Shown in pieces: positions 1-4,602 of a stretch of DNA of 5,206 bases. The stretch's first letter is position 1. Every line of letters starts with the position of its first letter. The notes beneath the pieces are model-generated. The model had not been told where the DNA came from. It ran no database searches and saw only the letters and a program-made list of their open reading frames with translations. The position numbers were made by a program, and so were the translations under genes. Origin of the DNA: Rubrobacter sp. (GTDB lineage: Bacteria; Actinomycetota; Rubrobacteria; Rubrobacterales; Rubrobacteraceae); assembly GCA_013815575.1 (NCBI GenBank), contig JACDFX010000182.1, positions 1 to 5,206 on the forward strand, in the 5' to 3' direction.

Positions 1-42
1 ATGGACCTGGGCGACGAAATCCTGTCCGCAGAGCACGCACAT
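1..42 (-). CDS. 5' end of an unidentified CxxC protein, cut by the window edge
   Basis: On the minus strand an ATG at 42-40 opens a frame that stays open to the edge and reads MCVLCGQDFVAQVH (14 codons). An AAGGAG ribosome binding site (plus-strand 51-56) lies 8 bases before the ATG, and the start is 30 bases past the stop of the deacetylase gene on the same strand, so the two probably share a transcript. The N-terminal Cys-Val-Leu-Cys pair at residues 2 and 5 could bind a metal or form a disulfide. I do not recognise the family from 14 residues. The clean RBS, spacing and operon position are the reasons to believe the gene. Confidence 0.6.
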   Translation of the reverse strand, partial: MCVLCGQDFVAQVH

Positions 43-50
43 AGAAGACG

Positions 51-70
51 CTCCTTAGGAGGAAGCTCCT
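51..70 (-). promoter_or_regulatory. RBS of the CxxC gene, with alternating CTCCT/AGGAG repeats
   Basis: The plus strand carries CTCCT (51-55), AGGAG (57-61) and CTCCT (66-70). In minus-strand mRNA this reads AGGAG, CTTC loop, CTCCT, then the AAGGAG used as Shine-Dalgarno sequence for the gene starting at 42. The middle CTCCT can pair with the first AGGAG (5-bp stem, 4-base loop) or partly with the real SD. There is no U-run after the stem, so it does not look like a terminator. The SD role is well supported; regulation by pairing is inference. Confidence 0.45.
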
Positions 71-72
71 TT

Positions 73-1005
73 CTAGGCCGGCGTGTCGATGCCGTACATG
101 TTGGTGCCGGGGTCGTGGTTGGGCTGGTTCCTCGGGTGGCGCTGGACGAAGTCGTCGGCTATCTGCTCCATCGTCGCCCAGCGGACGCCCTCGTGGCCGT
201 TTATGTACTCGATCAGGCGCTCGAGCATCAAGAGCACCTGCGGCCTGCCCGAGACGTCCGGGTGGATGGTCAGGCAGTACGTCGCGTAGTCCATCTCGCG
301 GTAGACCCAGTCGAACTGGTCCTTCCACATCTGCTCGATGTCGCGGGGGTTTACGAAGCCGTGGGTGGCGGGAGAGGTCTTTATGAACATCATTGGGGGC
401 AGGTCGTCGAGGTACCAGTTGCCCCCGATCTTGACGAGGTCGATCTCCTCGCCCCTCACGAGCGGCTTCATCCACTCAGCGGCGGTCTTGGAGTAGTCGA
501 TCTTGGTCCACGAGTCGCCCTTACGCGCGTAGTAAGGCGTGAAGTCGCGGTGCTGGAGGCTGTGGTCGTACTTGTAGTCGTACTCCAGCAGTAGATCGTT
601 GGAGACGCTTGAGACCTCCCACCACGGCGCGACGTTCCCCACGGGCCGCCTGCCGGTAATCCCCTCTATGAGCTCTATGGACCTTTCCAGCACGTCCCGC
701 TCTTGCTGCGGTGTCATCGCGACAGGGTTCTCGTGAGAGTAGCCGTGGCTCCCGATCTCGTGCCCCCCGTCAACCACCATCTTGACTTGATCCGGGAACG
801 TCTCTATGGAGTGCCCCGGGATAAACCACGTCGTCTGAAGGTCGTACTTCTCGAAGAGCTTCAAGAGCCGCGGCGTCCCGACCTCCCCGGAGAACATGCC
901 CCGCGAGATGTCGTCGGGCGAATCCTCACCACCGTAAGACCCGAGCCAACCGGCGACCGCGTCAATGTCTATGCCTATCGAACAGAAGATCTCTTTCTCT
1001 GCCAT
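73..1005 (-). CDS. NodB-fold deacetylase-like hydrolase, PuuE/HpPgdA type
   Basis: This encodes a 310-residue protein of the polysaccharide deacetylase (CE4/NodB) superfamily. Visible motifs, in order: the D-x-D pair at D13/D15 (catalytic base and metal-site Asp); the HxxxH metal site H87-GYS-H91 within SHGYSHE; the substrate-groove motif R120[10 protein letters not shown]130; and the late catalytic His motif LTIH248PD. The NVAPWWE form and the length match the HpPgdA-like and PuuE (allantoinase/cyclic imide hydrolase) branch rather than secreted chitin or peptidoglycan deacetylases. There is no signal peptide or membrane segment, so the protein should be cytosolic. The ATG at 1005 is chosen over an upstream in-frame start at 1095 because GGAAGG lies 4 bases before it and the family motif begins at residue 8; the upstream extension would also run through the promoter. 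Its amidohydrolase neighbours favour a small-molecule amide or imide substrate, which is inference. Confidence 0.9.
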   Translation of the reverse strand: MAEKEIFCSIGIDIDAVAGWLGSYGGEDSPDDISRGMFSGEVGTPRLLKLFEKYDLQTTWFIPGHSIETFPDQVKMVVDGGHEIGSHGYSHENPVAMTPQQERDVLERSIELIEGITGRRPVGNVAPWWEVSSVSNDLLLEYDYKYDHSLQHRDFTPYYARKGDSWTKIDYSKTAAEWMKPLVRGEEIDLVKIGGNWYLDDLPPMMFIKTSPATHGFVNPRDIEQMWKDQFDWVYREMDYATYCLTIHPDVSGRPQVLLMLERLIEYINGHEGVRWATMEQIADDFVQRHPRNQPNHDPGTNMYGIDTPA

Positions 1006-1031
1006 AGAGCCTTCCTTTCCCTTTCTTCCCC

Positions 1032-1047
1032 TTTTGTCTGACCAAAA
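1032..1047. promoter_or_regulatory. Putative GntR/FCD operator, site 1 (deacetylase side)
   Basis: TTTTGTCTGACCAAAA is an imperfect dyad with TTTTG/CAAAA arms. Its core TTGTCTGACCA (1034-1044) fits TNGTNNNACNA, the consensus reported for FadR-subfamily GntR regulators. It begins 3 bases past the proposed minus-strand -10 box, so it would cover the transcription start, a typical repressor position. TTTGTCTGAC (1033-1042) recurs inverted at 1149-1158. Confidence 0.5.
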
Positions 1048-1049
1048 TA

Positions 1050-1079
1050 ATTGTACAAGAATCGTCGCGCCCCGCTCAA
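1050..1079 (-). promoter_or_regulatory. Sigma70-type promoter of the deacetylase gene
   Basis: On the minus strand, TTGAGC (-35, plus 1074-1079) and TACAAT (-10, plus 1050-1055) are separated by 18 bases. Transcription would start near 1043, giving a leader of about 38 bases before the ATG at 1005. The -10 box is part of the perfect palindrome TTGTACAA (1051-1058). The AT-rich sequence stands out against the GC-rich surroundings. Confidence 0.5.
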
Positions 1080-1112
1080 CCCTCCGCCGCACCATTGCCC
1101 GTTACCCGAAGA

Positions 1113-1142
1113 CCGGACGCGCGGCACGGAATCCGGTACTGT
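1113..1142 (+). promoter_or_regulatory. Weak candidate promoter of the asparaginase-like gene
   Basis: TACTGT (1137-1142) is a possible -10 box, placing the start near 1149. No good -35 is visible at 16-18 bases upstream; CCGGAC at 1113-1118 is the nearest. The main support is geometry: an operator-like site begins 4 bases past this box, as on the deacetylase side. A weak -35 may mean activator dependence or a different sigma factor. Confidence 0.25.
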
Positions 1143-1146
1143 ACGA

Positions 1147-1157
1147 TCGTCAGACAA
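1147..1157. promoter_or_regulatory. Putative GntR/FCD operator, site 2 (asparaginase side)
   Basis: TCGTCAGACAA fits TNGTNNNACNA. The stretch 1149-1158 (GTCAGACAAA) is the exact reverse complement of 1033-1042 at site 1. It lies about 40 bases before the chosen start of the asparaginase-like gene and partly overlaps the perfect palindrome ACGATCGT (1143-1150). Confidence 0.45.
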
Positions 1158-1184
1158 ATTAGAGGTAATGAGAACGAGGGTGCG

Positions 1185-1190
1185 AGGAGG
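1185..1190 (+). promoter_or_regulatory. RBS that decides the asparaginase start
   Basis: AGGAGG lies 4 bases before the GTG at 1195. The same AGGAGG-N5-GTG style, within a base, is used by the cyclase gene downstream. The in-frame ATG at 1168 has only AGAGGT one base ahead of it, too close to serve as a site. Confidence 0.6.
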
Positions 1191-1194
1191 AGTG

Positions 1195-2187
1195 GTGGGG
1201 CTTCCGCGGGTAGCGGTTTTCTCGATGGGGGGGACCATCTCTTCGGTTGCCTCCGGGGGTAAGGGTGTGGAGCCGACTTTGACCGGAGAGGCGTTGGTTT
1301 CGGACGTGCCCGAGATAGCCGGGGTTGCCGAGGTATCGGCCGTCTCGTTCCGCCGGGCGGCGTCGGGTGAGATCGGGGTGGGGGATCTCGTCGAGTTGGC
1401 GGCGGAGATCGAGGGCCGGATCGACGGCGGCGCGGCGGGGGCTGTCGTTACGCAGGGGACCGACACCATAGAAGAGACGTCTTTCGTACTGGACTTCCTG
1501 GTGGACCGCGAGGCGCCGGTCGTGGTAACCGGCGCGATGCGCAACCCGACGCTCCCCGGGGCCGATGGCCCGGCGAACCTGCTCGCGGCGATACAGGTCG
1601 CGGCGGGCGACGCGGCCAGAGGGCTCGGGACGGTGGTCGTTCTAAACGATGAGATCCACGCGGCGCGCTTCGTCCGGAAGACCCACACCTCGAACCCGGC
1701 GACCTTCAGCTCCTACCCGGCCGGTCCGCTGGGTTGGATCTCCGAGAACATCCCCAGGGTCGTCCTGCGTCCGACCGGGAGGCACAAGATGGCGATTCCC
1801 GAGGGCGCGCAAGACACCCCCGTGGCGCTGTACCACGTCGCGCTCGGCGACGACGGGAGGCTCCTGCCCGAGATAGAAGCGAAAGGCTACGCCGGGCTCG
1901 TGGTGGAGGCGATGGGCGGCGGGCACGTGCCCTCGGTCATGGCCGAGACGCTGGAGGACCTCGCGTCAAAGATGCCGGTCGTGCTCGCGTCGCGCACCGG
2001 CGGCGGGGAGGTCCTCCGCTCCACCTACGGGTTTGTCGGATCAGAGATAGACCTGCTCGGGCGCGGCCTGATCTACGCCGGCCCCCTCGACGGCCGCAAG
2101 GCCCGGCTCCTCCTGACCCTGCTCCTGCAGTCCGGGGCAACGACGGAAATGGTCAAAGAGACCTTCGATACCTGGCTCGGGAATTGA
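1195..2187 (+). CDS. Asparaginase-family amidohydrolase (type II-like, cytosolic)
   Basis: This is a 330-residue protein, the normal length for bacterial L-asparaginases, which hydrolyse a side-chain amide to acid plus ammonia. The first active-site motif is FSMGGTI with T14. The second is VVTQGTDTIEE with T89 and D90, and K162 (RKTHTSNPATF) completes the Thr-Lys-Asp triad, matching E. coli AnsB numbering (T89/D90/K162). S57 likely matches the substrate-binding Ser58. ADGPANLLAA (123-132) is the conserved helix after the second motif. The flexible loop after T14 (residues 15-31) holds no tyrosine, whereas AnsB uses Tyr25 there, so asparagine may not be the true substrate. No signal peptide is visible. 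GTG at 1195 is preferred by its RBS; ATG at 1168 would add nine residues. The gene is divergent from the deacetylase and ends in a hairpin. Confidence 0.9.
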   Translation: MGLPRVAVFSMGGTISSVASGGKGVEPTLTGEALVSDVPEIAGVAEVSAVSFRRAASGEIGVGDLVELAAEIEGRIDGGAAGAVVTQGTDTIEETSFVLDFLVDREAPVVVTGAMRNPTLPGADGPANLLAAIQVAAGDAARGLGTVVVLNDEIHAARFVRKTHTSNPATFSSYPAGPLGWISENIPRVVLRPTGRHKMAIPEGAQDTPVALYHVALGDDGRLLPEIEAKGYAGLVVEAMGGGHVPSVMAETLEDLASKMPVVLASRTGGGEVLRSTYGFVGSEIDLLGRGLIYAGPLDGRKARLLLTLLLQSGATTEMVKETFDTWLGN

Positions 2188-2214
2188 CACCCCGCCAAGC
2201 CAGGCTATTTGTTT
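2171..2214 (+). terminator. Intrinsic terminator-like hairpin after the asparaginase gene
   Basis: CCTGGCT (2171-2177) pairs perfectly with AGCCAGG (2198-2204). Inside, CGGG (2178-2181) pairs with CCCG (2191-2194), leaving a 3-base bulge and a 9-base loop. The stop codon TGA (2185-2187) sits in the loop. CTATTTGTTT follows, giving a T-rich but imperfect tail. The stem is GC-rich and convincing; the interrupted tail lowers confidence. Confidence 0.55.
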
Positions 2215-2222
2215 GACAAATA
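2206..2222. promoter_or_regulatory. Putative GntR/FCD operator, site 3 (cyclase operon)
   Basis: TATTTGT-TTG-ACAAATA is a perfect 7-bp inverted repeat around a 3-base centre. Its core TTGTTTGACAA (2209-2219) fits TNGTNNNACNA and shares TTTGTYTGAC with site 1. It contains the entire TTGACA -35 box of the next promoter, so a bound protein would block RNA polymerase. It is the most symmetrical of the three sites. Confidence 0.6.
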
Positions 2223-2242
2223 AAAAGTCGGTGGACTATAGT
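2213..2242 (+). promoter_or_regulatory. Strong sigma70-type promoter of the cyclase-amidase-M20 operon
   Basis: TTGACA (2213-2218, consensus -35) and TATAGT (2237-2242, one mismatch to TATAAT) are separated by 18 bases. Transcription should start near 2249, giving a leader of about 176 bases before the GTG at 2425. The -35 box lies inside the 2206-2222 dyad, so a strong promoter held by a repressor is the likely design. Confidence 0.7.
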
Positions 2243-2248
2243 GGCGGA

Positions 2249-2424
2249 CACTGGCGTAGGATAGTGGTAGGAGAAGGTCTCCTTGGGTGGGGACGCACGC
2301 GGTCTTCGGGGCGCGGCCCGCGGAGGCGTGAGAAAGTGAGAACGAGTAGTGAGAGGTCCGTCAGGATCGCGGCGGTTGCCTCTCCCGCGCCGGCTCTCCG
2401 ACAACTACGAAAGAGGAGGTTGGG
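2249..2424 (+). other. Long 5' leader of the cyclase operon
   Basis: This is the untranslated stretch implied by the 2213-2242 promoter. It contains a hairpin AGGAGA-AGG-TCTCCT (2269-2283, 6-bp stem). GAGAGG (2351-2356) can pair with CCTCTC (2379-2384), and a further CTCTCC lies at 2394-2399. The AGAGG at the front of the cyclase RBS (2412-2416) could compete for CCTCTC. I recognise no known riboswitch. The length and alternating complementary tracts hint at RNA-level control, which is inference. Confidence 0.35.
2414..2420 (+). promoter_or_regulatory. RBS of the cyclase gene
   Basis: AGGAGGT lies 4 bases before the GTG at 2425 and fixes that start. An in-frame GTG at 2434 is too far away, and the family's N-terminal DLS motif begins only at residue 6. 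Confidence 0.7.
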
Positions 2425-3123
2425 GTGCAGAGGGTGGTAGATCTCTCGCTCGTCGTGACGGACAACATGCCGGCACACAAGCTTTTTCAGAGCCCGGTCG
2501 TCCTGCCGGCCCTGACCCACGAGCAGACCAGGGACTTCGGGCTGGGCATACCCGAGGACAGGATGACCTTCGCGACCAACTACCTCGGGATGCTCGACCA
2601 CGTCGGGACCCACGTGGACGCCTTCTACCACACCAACCCTGACGGGAATTCCGTGGACGAGATGCCCTTGGAGATGTTCTTCGGTAAGGCGGTGTGCTTC
2701 GAACTGACGCACATACCGGACCTCGGTGAGATCGGCGTCGAGGACCTCGAAGCGGCAGAGGAGAAATGCGGCGTGAGGGTCGACGGCCACATCGTCCTGC
2801 TCAACACCGGGCTGCACAAGCGCCACTACCCGAACCCCGAGGTGGTGAGGAGCAACCCCGGCCTCACCGCCGAGGCCACCCACTGGCTCGCCGACCGCGG
2901 CTCGAAGGCCCACGGTGTCGAGGGGCCGTCCACGGATGTGCCGAGCAACGACCTCTTCCCGAGCCACCGGGTCTGCCGCGACCGCGGCATCTTCCACTGG
3001 GAGTGGCTCGTCAACCTCGAAGAGCTCGTCGGCAAGGGCGAGTTCACCTTCTACGGGGCGCCGCTCCTCGTAAAGGGCGGCAGTGGCTCGCCCGTCCGGG
3101 CCTTCGCCGCCATCGACGAGTAG
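2425..3123 (+). CDS. Cyclase-family metal-dependent hydrolase (kynurenine formamidase/isatin hydrolase fold)
   Basis: This is a 232-residue protein of the cyclase family (PF04199), which hydrolyses aryl formamides, isatin-like lactams and related amides at a divalent metal centre. It opens with VVDLSLVVTDNMP (4-16), the usual family start. The signature HxGTHxDxPxH appears as H59-VGTH63-V-D65-AFY-H69, keeping all the metal-binding residues but with Phe where Pro is normal. H181 and E193, 12 residues apart, match the His/Glu pair reported for KynB. GSGSPVRAFA (219-228) is the C-terminal hallmark. No signal peptide is seen. It is the first gene of the operon, with the amidase start 17 bases past its stop. 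No other tryptophan-pathway gene is present, so I do not call it kynB. The exact substrate is unknown; a ring-opening or formamide-type hydrolase is likely. Confidence 0.88.
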   Translation: MQRVVDLSLVVTDNMPAHKLFQSPVVLPALTHEQTRDFGLGIPEDRMTFATNYLGMLDHVGTHVDAFYHTNPDGNSVDEMPLEMFFGKAVCFELTHIPDLGEIGVEDLEAAEEKCGVRVDGHIVLLNTGLHKRHYPNPEVVRSNPGLTAEATHWLADRGSKAHGVEGPSTDVPSNDLFPSHRVCRDRGIFHWEWLVNLEELVGKGEFTFYGAPLLVKGGSGSPVRAFAAIDE

Positions 3124-3140
3124 CTTGTCGGGACCGCCCC

Positions 3141-4547
3141 ATGACGGGTAGCAGCAACTACGTCACTGCGCAAGAGATACGGGACCGGATCGTCGGCGGG
3201 GAGGTCTCGGCGACAGAGATCATGGCCGAGACTCTCTCCCGGATGGAGTCCCTCGAACCCACGCTAAACGCCTTCGTCACGCCGACGCCCGAGCGGGCGA
3301 TGGAGGCCGCGAGGGGGGCGGACCGGCTGCTGGCCGAGGGGGGCGAGCCCGGGGCGCTTCACGGCGTCCCGATCTCGGTGAAAGACCTCATCAACGTGGG
3401 AGGGGTCAGGACCACGTTTGGCTCCCGCACCATGGCTGAGAACGTTGTCGAAGACGACGCGCCCTCTGTCGAGCGGGCCCGTGCCGCGGGGGCGTGCATC
3501 ATCGGTAAGACCACCACGACCGAGTTCGGGTGCAAGGGAGGTGGCGGAGACAGCCCGCTCTCGGGCGTAACCCGCAACGCGTGGGACCCGTCGAAGACCA
3601 CCGGGGGATCGAGCGCCGGGGCCGCCACCTCGGTGGCGGCCGGGGTGACGCCCTTCGCGCTCGGCACCGACGGCGGCGGCTCCATCCGGATACCGGCCTC
3701 CCTGTGCGGCGTCTTCGGCATAAAGGCCCAGTACGGACGCGTGCCGGTCTTCCCGACGAGCGCCACCCCGACGCTCGGGCATGTCGGCCCAATCTCGCGC
3801 ACCGTGCGCGACGCCGCGCTGCTCCTGGGCGTGATCTCCGGCTTCGATACCCGCGATCCGGCGAGCGTGTCTCAGCCTGTTCCAGACCTCCTCGCGGCCT
3901 GCGAGGCGCCGGTCGATGGGATGCGCCTCGCCTGGAGCCCCACGCTCGGCTACGCGAGGCCCACGCCCGAGGTGCTGGGGATTACGAAGGAGGCCGTTCA
4001 CGTCTTCGAGGATCTGGGCCTTTCGGTGGATCTCGTAGAGGAGGTGATGGACGACCCGGTCGAGTTGTGGAGCGCCGAGTTCTACGCGGGCGCCGGTACC
4101 AGGCTCAAGGACGCGCTGCGAAACTCGCGCGAACTCCTCGATCCCGCCGTGGCGGAGCTACTAGACGGCGCCCTCGAAGGGACCATCGCCGACTACTACG
4201 GAAAAGTCTTCGCGAGGTACGCGTTGCGGGAGGAGGTCCGCCGGTTCTTCGAGCGGTACGACCTGCTCGTCACGCCGACGCTGCCGGTTCCGGCGTTCGG
4301 GGCCGGGGTGAACGTCCCGCCGGAGTTGCCGGATCGCAACGTCGTCTCGTGGGTCTACTACACCTACCCGTTCAACCTGACAGGCAACCCGGCGGCGTCG
4401 ATCCCCTGTGGCTTCACCGCTGACGGCCTGCCCGTGGGGTTGCAGGTGGTCGCGCGGACGAACCGCGAGGCGGACCTGCTGCGCCTGAGCGCGGCCTTCG
4501 AGTCGGCGCGTCCCTGGGCAAACAGCTACCCTGAACTGCCGGTCTGA
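3141..4547 (+). CDS. Amidase-signature family hydrolase
   Basis: This is a 468-residue enzyme of the amidase signature family, which converts linear amides to acids plus ammonia using a Ser-cisSer-Lys triad. K81 lies in PISVKDLINV. The cis-serine is S157 in TTGGSSAG, and the nucleophile S181 lies in GTDGGGSIRIPAS. The 24-residue Ser-Ser spacing equals that of known members such as malonamidase E2. The C-terminal motifs FNLTGNPAASIPCGF (411-425) and GLPVGLQVVA (429-438) complete the domain, and length is typical. There is no extra domain of the allophanate hydrolase type and no GatB/GatC neighbour, so a free catabolic amidase is more likely than GatA. ATG at 3141 is the only sensible start: upstream in-frame codons run into the cyclase gene out of frame. 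Only a weak GGGA (3130-3133) precedes it, so translation probably depends on coupling to the cyclase gene. Confidence 0.92.
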   Translation: MTGSSNYVTAQEIRDRIVGGEVSATEIMAETLSRMESLEPTLNAFVTPTPERAMEAARGADRLLAEGGEPGALHGVPISVKDLINVGGVRTTFGSRTMAENVVEDDAPSVERARAAGACIIGKTTTTEFGCKGGGGDSPLSGVTRNAWDPSKTTGGSSAGAATSVAAGVTPFALGTDGGGSIRIPASLCGVFGIKAQYGRVPVFPTSATPTLGHVGPISRTVRDAALLLGVISGFDTRDPASVSQPVPDLLAACEAPVDGMRLAWSPTLGYARPTPEVLGITKEAVHVFEDLGLSVDLVEEVMDDPVELWSAEFYAGAGTRLKDALRNSRELLDPAVAELLDGALEGTIADYYGKVFARYALREEVRRFFERYDLLVTPTLPVPAFGAGVNVPPELPDRNVVSWVYYTYPFNLTGNPAASIPCGFTADGLPVGLQVVARTNREADLLRLSAAFESARPWANSYPELPV

Positions 4548-4602
4548 GGGCCGTCCGGCACGTTAGCGTGGCGAGGCGTCAGAGTAAGAAGGGAGAACGA
4601 AG

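Noticed and set aside
1051..1194. N-terminal extension of the asparaginase-like protein to TTG 1051, or the ATG at 1168
   Set aside because: The extension is Pro/Arg-rich, crosses the promoter and operator region, and lacks family similarity. ATG 1168 has no usable RBS, whereas GTG 1195 follows AGGAGG at good spacing. ATG 1168 remains the main alternative.
2249..2424. A known riboswitch (for example a guanidine or purine class) in the cyclase leader
   Set aside because: I could not match conserved core sequences or loops of any class I know. A covariance-model search would settle it.
2425..3123. Naming the cyclase-family gene kynB (kynurenine formamidase)
   Set aside because: There is no kynA, kynU or other tryptophan-catabolism gene nearby, and the family has many substrates.
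3125..3136. TTGTCGGGACCG as a fourth operator before the amidase
   Set aside because: The half-sites are 4 bases apart instead of 3 and the last half does not fit; it is also inside an operon.
2766..3140. Upstream in-frame extension of the amidase
   Set aside because: It is an Arg/Pro/His-rich out-of-frame reading of the cyclase gene. Family similarity begins after ATG 3141.
975..4001. Long open frames antisense to, or in other frames of, the asparaginase, cyclase and amidase genes
   Set aside because: High GC content leaves shadow frames open. Their translations are Arg/Ala/Pro-rich with no recognisable motifs, and the real genes opposite show catalytic motifs throughout.
4559..4570. CACG-TTAG-CGTG hairpin between the amidase and M20 genes as a terminator
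   Set aside because: The stem is only 4 bp and no T-run follows, so read-through into the M20 gene is expected.
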